Shown one piece after another: positions 19,049 to 29,515 of a stretch of DNA of 64,000 nucleotides. This DNA comes from Pseudomonadota bacterium (GTDB lineage: Bacteria > Pseudomonadota > Gammaproteobacteria > Steroidobacterales > Steroidobacteraceae), in NCBI GenBank assembly GCA_021807675.1, contig JAKBCR010000001.1:1-64000 (forward strand), given 5' to 3'. Positions within the stretch are counted from its first letter, which is position 1; every line of letters starts with the position of its first letter. The notes beneath the pieces were generated by a model. The model was not told the origin of the DNA, did not search any database, and saw only the letters and a list, made by a program, of their open reading frames with translations. The position numbers and the translations under genes were made by a program.

Positions 19049-19348
19049 TCAGTGCCCGGCGGGATGCTCGGGCGCGATGTCCCCGGGGGAACCCGCCGCG
19101 GCAGGGGCGGCCGCGCCCTCGAGCGCCTGCAGCCGTGCCTCGAGCTCCGCCAGGCGGGCGCGCGTGCGCTCGAGCACGCGGGTCTGCGTGTCGAATTCAT
19201 CCCGAGTCACCAGATCGAGCTTGCCGAGGCTGGAGCGCAGCACGGCGCGGAAGTTGGTTTCGAGATCCTTGCTCATGGTCCGCAACGCCGGTGGAACGTT
19301 ATCGAGCAGGCGGCGGGCGATCTCATCGATCCGGAAGCTGTCCATCAT
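19049..19348 (-). CDS. ubiK: Ubiquinone biosynthesis accessory factor UbiK (BMFP family)
   Basis: LLDNVPPALRTMSKDLETNFRAVLRSSLGKLDLVTRDEFDTQTRVL. Confidence 0.9.
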   Translation of the reverse strand: MMDSFRIDEIARRLLDNVPPALRTMSKDLETNFRAVLRSSLGKLDLVTRDEFDTQTRVLERTRARLAELEARLQALEGAAAPAAAGSPGDIAPEHPAGH

Positions 19349-19400
19349 CTCTCACCTCCAAGCAAGATGCCCCGTGATGGGGCGAGGCCGCCGACGGGCG

Positions 19401-19415
19401 GCACCAAAATAGTGC
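19401..19415. promoter_or_regulatory. Putative NtrC-type dyad
   Basis: gcaccaaaatagtgc (GCAC-N7-GTGC, close to GCAC(Y)N5(R)GTGC), upstream of a -24/-12 element. Confidence 0.5.
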
Positions 19416-19467
19416 GTACCGAGGCCTGTGGAAACGCAAGTCCATGAAAATATAACGGAAATCGCGA

Positions 19468-19483
19468 TGGCATGGATTCTGCA
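19468..19483 (+). promoter_or_regulatory. Putative sigma-54 (-24/-12) promoter for amtB
   Basis: TGGCATGGATTCTGCA: GG-N10-GC; 14/16 fit to TGGCACGN4TTGCW. Confidence 0.65.
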
Positions 19484-19599
19484 CCCCGATTGCCCGTTTT
19501 TACTAGCTTACGCGCGCGAAGGCCGATCGTGCAGCCGACATTCGTGGCCCGATCACCTCCAAACGCGACCAAAGACTCGAGAACCGTCCGGGAGACCAA

Positions 19600-20991
19600 A
19601 TGCGCACCGCTCCGAATCTCTTCAAAGCGATCCGTCGAATGACGGTTGTCGCGGCCCTTGCGACCCTCGCACCAACGCTGGCGTGGGCGGCCGACGCGCC
19701 CGCGCCCACACCCGACAAGGGGGACATGGCCTGGATGCTGACCTCCACGGCCCTCGTGCTGTTGATGTCGGTGCCGGCGCTCGGCCTCTTTTACGGCGGG
19801 CTCGTCCGCACGAAGAACATGCTGTCCGTGTTGATGCAGGTGTTCGTGGGATTCTCGCTGATCACGGTCCTGTGGTGCATCTACGGCTACTCCCTGTCCT
19901 TTACCGCAGGCAACGAATTCATCGGTGGACTGAGCCGCCTCTTCCTCGCCGGCACCTTCGATCCCGCCACCGGTGCCTATTCCACGGTCGGGACGTTCGA
20001 CAAGGGCGTCGTGCTGAATGAGCTGGTGTATGTCGGCTTCCAGGCCACCTTCGCCGCCATCACCTGTTGCCTGATCCTCGGCGCCCTGGTCGAGCGGGTG
20101 AAATTCTCCGGAATCCTGCTGTTCCTGGTTTTCTGGTTCACGTTTTGCTATTGCCCGGTCGCGCACATGGTGTGGTACGTGCCGGGCCTCGACACCAATC
20201 CGGCCCAGCACCCCGTGGGAGGGCTGTTGGCGAATTGGGGTGCGCTCGATTTCGCCGGTGGCACGGTCGTGCACATCAATTCCGGTGTCGCAGGCCTCGT
20301 GGGCGCCATGATCCTCGGCAAGCGCATCGGCCTCGGCAAGGAGCCGATGGCGCCACACAACCTCACCATGACCATGATCGGCGCCTCGCTCCTGTGGTTC
20401 GGCTGGTTCGGCTTCAACGCCGGCTCCGCGCTCGAGGCCAACGGCTTGGCGGCGCTCGCCTTCATGAACACCTACCTTGCCACCGCCTGTGCGGTCCTCA
20501 CCTGGATGGGCACGGAGTGGCTCATCAAGGGCAAGCCCTCGATGCTGGGCGCGGCCTCGGGCGCAGTGGCGGGCCTCGTGGCCATCACGCCGGCGGCCGG
20601 CAACGTGGGCATCCCGGGCGCGTTCGTGATCGGGCTCGCCGTCGGCCCGGTGTGCTTCTGGGGCGTCACGGGCCTGAAGAAAATGATCCGCACCGACGAT
20701 GCGCTGGATGTCTTCGGCGTGCACGCGCTCGGCGGCGTCTTCGGTGCGCTCACGACCGGCATCTTCAACGATCCGGCCCTTGGCGGCCCGGGCGGCAGCG
20801 CTTATCCGGGCATTTGGGCCCAGCTCATCATTCAGGCCAAGGCTGTGGGTGTGGTGATCGTGTGGACCGCCGTGGTGGCCGCGATCGGCTTCTACCTGGT
20901 CAAGTGGACCATCGGTCTGCGCGTCAGCGAGGACGAAGAGCGCGAGGGACTGGACATCACCGTACACGGCGAGCGCGCCTACGACATGTAG
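19600..20991 (+). CDS. amtB: Ammonium transporter
   Basis: MLTSTALVLLMSVPALGLFYGGLVRTKNMLSVLMQ, GGTVVHINSGVAGLVGA, DALDVFGVHALGGVFGALTTG. Confidence 0.98.
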   Translation: MRTAPNLFKAIRRMTVVAALATLAPTLAWAADAPAPTPDKGDMAWMLTSTALVLLMSVPALGLFYGGLVRTKNMLSVLMQVFVGFSLITVLWCIYGYSLSFTAGNEFIGGLSRLFLAGTFDPATGAYSTVGTFDKGVVLNELVYVGFQATFAAITCCLILGALVERVKFSGILLFLVFWFTFCYCPVAHMVWYVPGLDTNPAQHPVGGLLANWGALDFAGGTVVHINSGVAGLVGAMILGKRIGLGKEPMAPHNLTMTMIGASLLWFGWFGFNAGSALEANGLAALAFMNTYLATACAVLTWMGTEWLIKGKPSMLGAASGAVAGLVAITPAAGNVGIPGAFVIGLAVGPVCFWGVTGLKKMIRTDDALDVFGVHALGGVFGALTTGIFNDPALGGPGGSAYPGIWAQLIIQAKAVGVVIVWTAVVAAIGFYLVKWTIGLRVSEDEEREGLDITVHGERAYDM

Positions 20992-21018
20992 TCCGCATCG
21001 ACCGGCGCAGGGACGTGA

Positions 21019-21058
21019 AGCCCCGGGCCGCTGCGGCGGCCCGGGGCTTTCTTTTCTG
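21019..21058 (+). terminator. Rho-independent terminator after amtB
   Basis: agccccgggccgctgcggcggcccggggctttctttt. Confidence 0.88.
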
Positions 21059-21165
21059 GGACGGGCTGTGCGTTCCGTGAGGGGCCGGCCTCTCCTAATG
21101 TGACCGAGTTCAAGGGACGGGCGCGGGCCAGGGTGGACAATGGCAGTGCTCCGGGGAGTAAGGTC

Positions 21166-21633
21166 ATGTCACGATCCACCGTCATCCTGCTGGCCACCTC
21201 GATGGCCGTCCTCATCGCGGCGGCCGGTATCGCGCGCGCGGATGTCATCTACGAGTGGACCGATGCGCACGGCGAGCCGCACTACACCGACCAGTGGGTG
21301 CCCGGCGCCAAGATCATCAGGACCGAGACGGCCCACGGCACCGCGACGGACTCGAGCGCCATGAAGGGCATCCAGAGCGAGAGCGATGCCGCATCGCGCG
21401 AGATCAAGCAGCAGGACGCCGCTCGGGCGGTTCAGCAGGACGAGGCCAAGGTACGCGCCGCTCGTTGCAGGCAGGATCGGGCTGAATACCAGAAGCTGAT
21501 CGAAGCCCGCCGCATATTCACCACCGACAAGAGTGGTCAGCGCCACTATCTCTCCGAGTCCGCCGCGCAGGACGCCCGGCTCAAGGTCCGTGAAGCCATG
21601 CAGGCGGACTGCGGCAGCGGCAGCTCCTCGTAA
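21166..21633 (+). CDS. DUF4124 domain-containing secreted protein
   Basis: Signal peptide then ADVIYEWTDAHGEPHYTDQWVPGAKII. Confidence 0.82.
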   Translation: MSRSTVILLATSMAVLIAAAGIARADVIYEWTDAHGEPHYTDQWVPGAKIIRTETAHGTATDSSAMKGIQSESDAASREIKQQDAARAVQQDEAKVRAARCRQDRAEYQKLIEARRIFTTDKSGQRHYLSESAAQDARLKVREAMQADCGSGSSS

Positions 21634-21754
21634 GCCGATCCCCTTCGATCCGTTCCGAAACGGAAGCACTCCTTCTATAGTGACGCCTTGCGGAGGCGCC
21701 CGCGGCAAACGGCTGCCTTCAGGGTTCGTGCGACGAGACGTGGAATGCCGCCGT

Positions 21755-21896
21755 GCCAAAGCAACTGACTGAGCGGCCGTTTCCCGGGGCGTGTACTCTC
21801 GTATCGAAGGGTCTCAGAGGAGGGGCCGTCCTTGGGCCGCGAGATCATAAAAATGACTCGATTGGCCGCTAAAACGGCCGAAGGCCGGTTTTAGCC
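21755..21896 (+). repeat. Dispersed repeat family R3, copy E1
   Basis: gagcggccgtttcccgggg...gggtctcagaggaggggccgtccttgggccgcgagatc...ctaaaacggccgaaggccggttttag. Confidence 0.75.
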
Positions 21897-21898
21897 AC

Positions 21899-22789
21899 AT
21901 GAAAGCAGGATTCGTGGGACTGGGGGCCATGGGCACTCACATGGCCCGCAACCTCCATCGTGCCGGTCTGCTGGCGGCGGTCTGGAACCGCAGCGCCGAG
22001 ACAGCGCAGACGTTGGCTGCGGAGCTCGGCGTGAAGGCGCCCGTGACGCCAGCGGATCTGGCCGCGGACGTCGAGACGATCGTCATCTGCGTCTCGGCCG
22101 ATGAGGACGTGCTGGAGGTCATGCGCGCTCTCGCGCCCGGATTGACCGCAGGCAGGCTGGTAATCGACTGCTCGACCGTTGCGGCCGACACGGCGCGCAG
22201 GAGCGCGGAGCTTCTGGGCAAGCAGGGCGTGGACTTCCTCGACTGCCCGGTCAGTGGCGGTGTGGAAGGGGCGCGGGAGGGGACACTGGCCATCATGGCC
22301 GGCGGCAGCAGCCAGGCTTTCGAGCGCGCCCGCCCGGTGCTGCAGGCCCTGGGGCGCACGATCACTCTCTTCGGGCCCACCGGCAGCGGCCAGGCGGCCA
22401 AGGCGACCAATCAGATCATGTGCGCCGGCATCATCGAGGCGGTGTCCGAGGCGATGGCGTTCGCTCGAGCCCAGGGGCTGCCGCTCGAGAAGCTGATCGA
22501 CACCCTCGGCAAAGGGGCAGGCTCCAGCTGGTACTTCGTGCACCGGGCGCCCAACATGGCGCGCGGCAGCTATCCGGCTGGGTTTCGCGTTCGGCTGCAC
22601 GCCAAGGACCTGGCCATCTGCCGCGACATGGCGGCGCGATTCGGCGTCGCGCTGCCGGTCGTCGAGCGGATGTTGAGCGAGTATGCCGAGCTCATCGCCC
22701 GCGGTTACGGCGATGAGGACATCTCCGCCACATTCCGGCTGAAGGCGGAGCTCTTCCAGCCCTCACGAGGACACGCTCCATCCGCCTGA
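21899..22789 (+). CDS. NAD(P)-dependent oxidoreductase, 3-hydroxyisobutyrate dehydrogenase family
   Basis: MKAGFVGLGAMGTHMARNLHRAG, DCPVSGGVEGAREGTLAIMAGG, GSGQAAKATNQIM. Confidence 0.92.
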   Translation: MKAGFVGLGAMGTHMARNLHRAGLLAAVWNRSAETAQTLAAELGVKAPVTPADLAADVETIVICVSADEDVLEVMRALAPGLTAGRLVIDCSTVAADTARRSAELLGKQGVDFLDCPVSGGVEGAREGTLAIMAGGSSQAFERARPVLQALGRTITLFGPTGSGQAAKATNQIMCAGIIEAVSEAMAFARAQGLPLEKLIDTLGKGAGSSWYFVHRAPNMARGSYPAGFRVRLHAKDLAICRDMAARFGVALPVVERMLSEYAELIARGYGDEDISATFRLKAELFQPSRGHAPSA

Positions 22790-22800
22790 CGCGAAGCGCG

Positions 22801-23895
22801 ATGGTGCGGCAGGCTCTGCGCGGGGGCGCGGAGTCCTTCTACCTCCCCGATTTTTGCGGCTCGGGGGCCACTCTCGGTATCGTGCTCATTGTCGAGCTGA
22901 CCGCCATCGTGCTCGCTTTGGCCCGCCAGGGCGGTCATCCGGGCGCAGCGCTCGACTTCTGGTCGGACCTTGCGCGAACTTCACTGTTCCTCCTCTGGAT
23001 CGGGCTCGTCTGTGCGGCGCTCCTCTGCTGGACCCGCAAGCGACTCGAGCGGTTGACCGTCGCTCGTGGCTCGGCGGCCGTGCTGGCGCTGCTGACGGCC
23101 GCGATCGCCGCTATCTCCGCCACGGCGTATTTCATCGGGCATAGTCGCCTCGCCATCGGGGCAGGCGCGGCGGCGTTCTTCCCGTCCGCCGCCTGGCCAT
23201 TCGTGCTGCGCAACGTGGGCATCGGCTTCGTCATCATCGCGGTCGCCCTGCGCTATTTTTATGTGACGCACCAGTGGCGGCGTAACATCGAGATGCGCGC
23301 CGCCGCCCAGGTGCATGCGTTGCAGGCGCGCATTCGCCCGCATTTTCTCTTCAACAGCATGAACACCATCGCCTCGCTGACCCGCTCGGACGCGGCGCTC
23401 GCCGAGCAGGCCGTGCAGGATCTGGCCGACCTCTTCCGCGCCTCTCTGAGCGATCAGCGCCAGACCATCACGCTGGAGGAGGAGCTCGAGGTGGCCCGGA
23501 CCTACCAACGCATCGAGGAGCTGCGCCTCGGCCGAAGGTTGCGCGTGAGCTGGGATGTCGACCGGCTCCCGAAAGGTGCCCGTGTCCCGGGTCTCCTGTT
23601 GCAACCGCTGCTCGAGAACGCCATATACCACGGTATCGAGCCTCGGCCCGAGGGCGGTACGGTCCGCATCGTGGGTGAGCTCTCGGGCGATCTGATCACG
23701 GTCGTGGTTCGCAACCCGGTGTCGGAGCGCCAGAGCCAGCGCGAGGGCAACCGGCTGGCGCTCGCCAACATCCGCGAGCGGCTGGCGCTCCTTTACGGGG
23801 AGCTCGCTCTCGTGAAGGCGGGGCGGTTCGAGGACGAGTACATCGTGACCCTGCGCTTTCCCCATGTTCGCGCCCATGACCTCAACGGCAAGTAA
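22801..23895 (+). CDS. LytS/AlgZ-type sensor histidine kinase
   Basis: TM N-terminus, ALQARIRPHFLFNSMNTIASL, LLQPLLENAIYHGIEP. Confidence 0.92.
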   Translation: MVRQALRGGAESFYLPDFCGSGATLGIVLIVELTAIVLALARQGGHPGAALDFWSDLARTSLFLLWIGLVCAALLCWTRKRLERLTVARGSAAVLALLTAAIAAISATAYFIGHSRLAIGAGAAAFFPSAAWPFVLRNVGIGFVIIAVALRYFYVTHQWRRNIEMRAAAQVHALQARIRPHFLFNSMNTIASLTRSDAALAEQAVQDLADLFRASLSDQRQTITLEEELEVARTYQRIEELRLGRRLRVSWDVDRLPKGARVPGLLLQPLLENAIYHGIEPRPEGGTVRIVGELSGDLITVVVRNPVSERQSQREGNRLALANIRERLALLYGELALVKAGRFEDEYIVTLRFPHVRAHDLNGK

Positions 23896-23910
23896 GGGAG
23901 CCACTGGCTC

Positions 23911-24642
23911 ATGCTGAAGGTACTCATCGTCGACGATGAGCCTCCCGCGCGCGAGAGGCTGCGTAGCCTCCTCGCGGAGCTCGGAGAGATCGAGGTCGTC
24001 GGGGAGGCCGGCAGCGGTACCGAGGCGCTGGGCCAAGCCACGATGCTCTCTCCCGCTGTGGTGCTGCTGGATGTCCGCATGCCGGGCATGGACGGCATCG
24101 AGGCCGCCAGGCATCTGAGCACCCTGGAGGAGCCGCCCGCGGTGATCTTCACGACCGCATACGATCAATATGCCGTCAACGCCTTCGAAACCCGGGCCGT
24201 GGGCTATCTGCTCAAGCCCATTCGCAAGGAGAAGCTGGCCGCAGCCCTGGCGCAGGCGGGATGTCTGACGCGGCCCCAGCTTCAGCGGCTCGCCGCCGCC
24301 GCGAGAGCCGAGCGTCGCACGCACATCGCCGCTCGCCATCGCGAAGGACTGCGCCTCATCCCGATCGAGGAGGTGCAGTATTTCCTCGCCGAGCAAAAGT
24401 ATACGACCGTCCGCCATCTGCGCGGCGAGGACCTGATCGAAGACTCGCTGCGGGCGCTCGAGGAAGAGCTCGCTCCCGACTTCGTGCGTATCCACCGCAA
24501 CGCGTTGGTTGCCGTGCGCCATCTCGACCGCATCGAGCGCAACTCGGAGGGTCAGTACGTCGTATGGTTGCGCGGCTGCGAGGCGCCGCTTGCGGTCAGC
24601 CGGCGGATGGCGGGCGAGCTGCGCGAGCGGCTTCGATTGTGA
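23911..24642 (+). CDS. LytTR response regulator (AlgR-like)
   Basis: VLIVDDEPPARERLRSLL, VVLLDVRMPGMDGIEAA; LytTR C-terminus VRIHRNALVAVRHLDRIE. Confidence 0.94.
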   Translation: MLKVLIVDDEPPARERLRSLLAELGEIEVVGEAGSGTEALGQATMLSPAVVLLDVRMPGMDGIEAARHLSTLEEPPAVIFTTAYDQYAVNAFETRAVGYLLKPIRKEKLAAALAQAGCLTRPQLQRLAAAARAERRTHIAARHREGLRLIPIEEVQYFLAEQKYTTVRHLRGEDLIEDSLRALEEELAPDFVRIHRNALVAVRHLDRIERNSEGQYVVWLRGCEAPLAVSRRMAGELRERLRL

Positions 24643-24656
24643 GCTATTGATAGTTG

Positions 24657-24800
24657 CCCATGACCACGCGCGATCCCGACACACGATGCATAGGCACATG
24701 GACGTGCCCCGCCGCAGGTGACGGAGCCGCAGGCAAGAACCACGCTTCTTGCTGGCGGCGCGCTGGGCCGGGCAGGAGCCCGGGTCCAGCGCTTCATACT
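24657..24800 (+). repeat. Structured dispersed repeat family R2, copy B
   Basis: cataggcacatggacgtgccccgccgcagg...gcaagaaccacgcttcttgc...gcgctgggccgggcaggagcccgggtccagcgcttcatact. Confidence 0.85.
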
Positions 24801-24817
24801 GCGTTATGCTCCGCCTG

Positions 24818-25642
24818 ATGCGCATAGAGTTCACCAAGATGCACGGGCTCGGCAATGACTTCGCCGTATTCGATGCCCCCGCCGTCCTCTTCGAAGGTGC
24901 GCTCGTCCGTCGCCTCTCGCACCGGCACACCGGCATCGGCTTCGATCAGGCGCTGGTCCTCGAGCCGCCGAGGCGCGCCGACACCGCCGTGTTCTACCGC
25001 ATCTTCAACGCGGACGGCATGGAAGTGGAGCAGTGCGGCAACGGCGCGCGGTGCATCGCCGCGCTGCTCGCGGGGCGCGGACTCGCGCGCTCCGGCGCGG
25101 TCACGATGGACAGTCCCGCGGGCTTGATTCGGGCGCGCACGCTGGAGGGGGGCCTCGTCTCGGTGGACATGGGCCTCGTACGCTTCGATCCGCGCTCGCT
25201 GCCTTTCGATGCGCCGGCGGAGACGGAGCGTTATCGGCTCGAGGTCGCAGGCGGCAGCATCGAGATCGGCGCGGTCTCGATCGGCAACCCGCACGCGGTC
25301 CTCGAGGTGCAGTCGGTGGAGACGGCGGACGTGCAGCGGCTGGGTCCGGCGATCGAGCGCCACCCCCGCTTCCCCCAGCGCGTGAACGCGGGTTTCATGC
25401 AGGTCGTCGACCGGTCGCACATTCGTCTGCGGGTGTTTGAGCGCGGCGCTGGCGAGACCCTGGCCTGTGGCACGGGTGCCTGCGCCGCGGTAGCGGTGGG
25501 CCGGCGCTGGGGCGATCTCGACGGGGACGTGCACGTCAGCGTGCGCGGCGGCGAGTTGCGCGTAAACTGGGACGGTCCGGGAGAGCATATCTGGCTGACG
25601 GGACCTGCGGAGGTATCCTTCGCAGGGCACGTAGAGGTTTGA
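24818..25642 (+). CDS. dapF: Diaminopimelate epimerase
   Basis: IEFTKMHGLGNDFAVFDA, FNADGMEVEQCGNGARCIA, VFERGAGETLACGTGACAAV; alternative ATG at 24806. Confidence 0.97.
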   Translation: MRIEFTKMHGLGNDFAVFDAPAVLFEGALVRRLSHRHTGIGFDQALVLEPPRRADTAVFYRIFNADGMEVEQCGNGARCIAALLAGRGLARSGAVTMDSPAGLIRARTLEGGLVSVDMGLVRFDPRSLPFDAPAETERYRLEVAGGSIEIGAVSIGNPHAVLEVQSVETADVQRLGPAIERHPRFPQRVNAGFMQVVDRSHIRLRVFERGAGETLACGTGACAAVAVGRRWGDLDGDVHVSVRGGELRVNWDGPGEHIWLTGPAEVSFAGHVEV

Positions 25643-26376
25643 TGACCATGACGACAAGAGAAGCCCGAGGGTTGGCCACCAAGGAAAACGAGGAAGACGC
25701 CGTCGCGGCGTACTTGCAGCACAATCCGGATTTCTTCGAGCGACACCAGGCGGTGCTGGCGAGATTGCGTGTGCCGCACTCGCGCGGTGGATCGACCATT
25801 TCGCTGGTGGAGCGGCAGATCGAGGTCCTGCGCGAGCGCCACGCCGCGCTCGAGGGGAAGCTCGCGGAGCTGGTGAGCGTGGCCCGCGCCAACGACGCGA
25901 TCGCCGACAAGCTCCATCGCTTCACTCGCAGGCTCCTGCGCGCGGGCTCGCGCGCCGAGGCCGTCGCGCGGGTCGAGGCCAGCCTGCGGGAGGACTTCGA
26001 CGCCTTCCACAGTGTGCTCGTGTTGATCGGCCAGTACCCCGACCTCGCTCCCCAGCGCTTCGTGCGCGTCGTTGCGCGCGATGATCCGGGACTGAAGTCC
26101 TTCGAGACGCTGTTTGCCAGCGGCAAGCCACGATGCGGCCAGGTGCGTGACAGTCAGCGCGAGTTTCTTTTCGGCCAGGATGCCAATGACATCGGCTCCG
26201 TGGCGTTGGTGCCGCTCGTGGACTCGCGCGCTCCATCCGCCCTGAACGGTCCGCTAGGGGTGCTCGCGCTCGGTAGCACCGACCGCGACCGTTTCCATCC
26301 CGGAATGAGCACCGAGTTTCTGGCGCGCATGGCGGATCTGATCACCGACTCGGTGGCTTCGGGCCCGGGCGCGTGA
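25642..26376 (+). CDS. DUF484 family protein
   Basis: [46 protein letters not shown]; between dapF and xerC. Confidence 0.93.
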   Translation: MTMTTREARGLATKENEEDAVAAYLQHNPDFFERHQAVLARLRVPHSRGGSTISLVERQIEVLRERHAALEGKLAELVSVARANDAIADKLHRFTRRLLRAGSRAEAVARVEASLREDFDAFHSVLVLIGQYPDLAPQRFVRVVARDDPGLKSFETLFASGKPRCGQVRDSQREFLFGQDANDIGSVALVPLVDSRAPSALNGPLGVLALGSTDRDRFHPGMSTEFLARMADLITDSVASGPGA

Positions 26377-26407
26377 CGCTCGCGGGGAGCCGTTCGGGTC
26401 GGGACAC

Positions 26408-27385
26408 GTGACTCCGGCCGCGCTCGCCTGGATCGAGCGCTTCCGCGAGTATCTCGCGGTGGAGAGGCGTTGCTCACCCCATACGGTGGCCGCCTACACG
26501 CGGGACCTTCAGGCGCTGGTGGCGTACTGCGATCGCTCGCGCCTCGAGCGCTGGACCGACATCGACGGCGGGCATTTGCGATCCTTCGCCGCGCGGCTGC
26601 ATGCGGGTGGCCTCGGGCCGCGCAGCATTCAGCGGCGGCTTTCGGCAGTGCGCAGCTTCTACGAATTTCTGCAGCGCGAGGGGCACGCGCTGCGAACGGG
26701 CGCGCAGGCCGCCGCTGCCGATGACCATGAGCGGCGTGACATCGCGCAAATCCGCAGCAACCCGGGTCAGGACGTGCGGGCGCCGAAGGCAGCACGGCGC
26801 CTGCCTGAGACTCTGGATGCGGATCAGATGGCGCGCCTGCTCGAGATTCCGCCAGAGGAGCCCTTCGCCCCGCGCGACAGGGCCATCATGGAGCTCCTCT
26901 ACTCCTCTGGCCTGCGACTAGCGGAGATCGTCGGGCTCGACCTCGGCCATCTCGATCTTCCCGACCGCACGGTCCACGTGCTCGGCAAGGGAAGCAAGGC
27001 ACGCATGGTGCCCGTCGGCCGCGTGGCTGTCCGTGCGCTCGAGCAGTGGCTGACTGAGCGCGCGGGTCTGGCGCGGCCCGGCGAGGAGGCGCTTTTCGTC
27101 GGCCGCTCGGGCCGGCGTCTCGGCCGCCGGGCCGTCGAGCTGCGCGTCGCCTATTGGGCGCGTCGCCAGGGTCTTGCCACTCACGTGTACCCACACCTCT
27201 TCCGGCATTCCTTCGCTTCGCACCTGCTCGAGTCCGGCGCGGAGCTGCGCGGCGTGCAAGAGCTGCTGGGTCACGCCGATATCGCCACGACCCAGATTTA
27301 TACCCATCTTGACTTCCAGCACCTCGCCCGCATCTACGATGCCACCCACCCGCGCGCGCGGCGGGGCAAGACGCCCGCGAAATAG
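26408..27385 (+). CDS. xerC: Tyrosine recombinase XerC
   Basis: [61 protein letters not shown]. Confidence 0.95.
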   Translation: MTPAALAWIERFREYLAVERRCSPHTVAAYTRDLQALVAYCDRSRLERWTDIDGGHLRSFAARLHAGGLGPRSIQRRLSAVRSFYEFLQREGHALRTGAQAAAADDHERRDIAQIRSNPGQDVRAPKAARRLPETLDADQMARLLEIPPEEPFAPRDRAIMELLYSSGLRLAEIVGLDLGHLDLPDRTVHVLGKGSKARMVPVGRVAVRALEQWLTERAGLARPGEEALFVGRSGRRLGRRAVELRVAYWARRQGLATHVYPHLFRHSFASHLLESGAELRGVQELLGHADIATTQIYTHLDFQHLARIYDATHPRARRGKTPAK

Positions 27386-27406
27386 CGCCGATCCGGCGAG
27401 GACTTG

Positions 27407-27979
27407 ATGACCGATTCGCAGCGATTCGATCCCCACGGCACGACCATTCTCGGTGTGCGGCGCAACGGCGCCGTGGCGCTGGCCGGCGACGGCCAGGTGA
27501 CGCTCGGCAACACAGTGATGAAGGGCAACGCGCGCAAGGTGCGCAAGCTCTACAACGACAAGGTGATCGCAGGCTTCGCCGGCGGCACCGCGGATGCCTT
27601 CACACTCTTCGAGCGCTTCGAGGGCAAGCTGGAGAAGTATGGCAATCTGACGCGCGCCGCCATCGAGCTGGCGAAGGATTGGCGCTCGGACCGTTACTTG
27701 CGACGGCTCGAGGCGCTGCTGCTGGTCGGCGATCCGGGGAAGCTCCTCGTGATCTCCGGCAACGGCGATGTCATCGAGCCGGATATCGACGCCGCCGCGA
27801 TCGGTTCCGGCGGCCCGTTCGCGCTCGCCGCCGCACGGGCGATGCTCGAGACGACCCAGCTCGATGCCCGCAGCATCGCAGAGCGCGCACTCAACATAGC
27901 CGGCGACATCTGCATCTACACCAACCGGAATCTCACCATCGAGGAGCTCGGGCAGGACACCCCCGCCGCTCGCCCCTGA
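27407..27979 (+). CDS. hslV: ATP-dependent protease subunit HslV
   Basis: [40 protein letters not shown]. Confidence 0.98.
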   Translation: MTDSQRFDPHGTTILGVRRNGAVALAGDGQVTLGNTVMKGNARKVRKLYNDKVIAGFAGGTADAFTLFERFEGKLEKYGNLTRAAIELAKDWRSDRYLRRLEALLLVGDPGKLLVISGNGDVIEPDIDAAAIGSGGPFALAAARAMLETTQLDARSIAERALNIAGDICIYTNRNLTIEELGQDTPAARP

Positions 27980-27998
27980 AGAACCGCAACGCAACATC

Positions 27999-29336
27999 AT
28001 GTCATCGCTGACCCCCCGAGAGATCGTCCAGGAGCTCGATAAGCACATCATCGGCCAGGACGCCGCCAAGCGCGCCGTCGCCATCGCGCTGCGCAATCGC
28101 TGGCGGCGCATGCAGGTGCCCGAGCCGCTGCGCCAGGAGATCACCCCGAAGAACATCCTGATGATCGGGCCCACCGGCGTGGGCAAAACGGAGATCGCGC
28201 GCCGCCTGGCGCGGCTCGCGAACGCTCCCTTCGTCAAGGTGGAGGCCACCAAGTTCACCGAGGTCGGTTATGTCGGCCGCGACGTCGACTCCATCGTCAA
28301 GGAGCTCGCCGACGTCTCCGTGAAGATGACGCGCGAGCAGGAGATGCAGAAGGTGCGCGAGCGCGCCGCGGAGGCCGCTGAGGAGCGCGTGCTCGATGCG
28401 CTCCTGCCGAAGCCGCGCATGATGGGATTCTCTACCGACGAGCCTTCTCCGCCGCGCGATGCGGAGACGCGCCAGAAATTCCGCCGCATGCTGCGGGCCG
28501 GTGAGCTCGATGATCGTGAGGTCGAGATCGAGATACGTGCGCTGCCCATGGGCGTCGAGATCATGGCGCCGCCAGGAATGGAAGAGATGCAGCAGCAGCT
28601 GCAGTCGATGTTCCAGAACCTGGGCGGCAACCGCACCCGCAGCCGCAAGGTGAAAGTGCGCGAGGCGCAGAAGATCCTCGTCGACGAGGAGGCCGCGAAG
28701 CTGATCAACGAGGATGAGCTCAAGATCCAAGCGCTCGCCAATGCCGAGCAGAACGGCATCGTCTTCATCGACGAGATCGACAAGGTGACGCGCCGCCAGG
28801 AGACGATGGGGGCGGATGTCTCGCGCGAGGGCGTGCAGCGGGATCTCCTGCCGCTCGTCGAGGGCTCGACCGTCGCGACGAAGTACGGACAGGTCAAGAC
28901 CGATCACGTGCTCTTCATCGCCTCCGGTGCCTTCAGCCTCTCGAAACCGTCGGATCTCATTCCGGAGCTGCAGGGACGGCTCCCGATCCGCGTCGAGCTC
29001 GACTCGCTGAAGGTGGGAGACTTCGTGCGCATCCTGACGGAGCCCGATGCCTCACTCACCGCGCAGTACCAGGCGTTGATGGGCACGGAGGGCGTATCGG
29101 TTGAGTTCGGGGAGGACGGTGTGCGGCGCATCGCCGAGATCGCCTTCCAGGTGAACGAGCGCACGGAGAACATCGGCGCCCGCCGGCTGCACACGGTGAT
29201 GGAGCGGCTGCTGGAGTCGGTCTCCTACGAGGCCTCCGAGCAGGGAGGGGCACAGGTGATGATCGACGGGAAGTATGTCGATGAGCACCTCGGCAACCTC
29301 GCCAAGGACGAGGACCTCAGCCGATACATCCTTTGA
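27999..29336 (+). CDS. hslU: ATP-dependent protease ATPase subunit HslU
   Basis: [50 protein letters not shown]. Confidence 0.98.
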   Translation: MSSLTPREIVQELDKHIIGQDAAKRAVAIALRNRWRRMQVPEPLRQEITPKNILMIGPTGVGKTEIARRLARLANAPFVKVEATKFTEVGYVGRDVDSIVKELADVSVKMTREQEMQKVRERAAEAAEERVLDALLPKPRMMGFSTDEPSPPRDAETRQKFRRMLRAGELDDREVEIEIRALPMGVEIMAPPGMEEMQQQLQSMFQNLGGNRTRSRKVKVREAQKILVDEEAAKLINEDELKIQALANAEQNGIVFIDEIDKVTRRQETMGADVSREGVQRDLLPLVEGSTVATKYGQVKTDHVLFIASGAFSLSKPSDLIPELQGRLPIRVELDSLKVGDFVRILTEPDASLTAQYQALMGTEGVSVEFGEDGVRRIAEIAFQVNERTENIGARRLHTVMERLLESVSYEASEQGGAQVMIDGKYVDEHLGNLAKDEDLSRYIL

Positions 29337-29377
29337 GGTCTGCGCCGCTTCGACCCGCGGCCTGGCTTGGCTAGTCG

Positions 29378-29463
29378 CCCATCGACGGCAGCCGACCCCG
29401 AATCATGAAGGGGTACAACATGGTAGCCAGGCACAGAGGGCCCGCGCATCCGTGCGCGGGCGT
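29378..29463 (+). repeat. Dispersed repeat family R2, copy D (left part only)
   Basis: cccatcgacggcagccgaccccgaatcatgaaggggtacaacatggtagccaggcac aligns with the left part of copy A. Confidence 0.6.
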
Positions 29464-29472
29464 TCGGCCGGA

Positions 29473-29501
29473 TCGAGGACACCTTAAGTGAGTGTCCTCG
29501 A
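29473..29501. terminator. Inverted repeat (10-bp arms, 9-nt loop) between hslU and dsbA-like
   Basis: tcgaggacac-cttaagtga-gtgtcctcga. Confidence 0.45.
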
Positions 29502-29515
29502 CGAAGGCACCGGAC

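Noticed and set aside
26408-27385. Tyrosine recombinase as a sign of an integrated element
   Set aside because: Canonical XerC in its dapF-DUF484-xerC context; no att sites or cargo.
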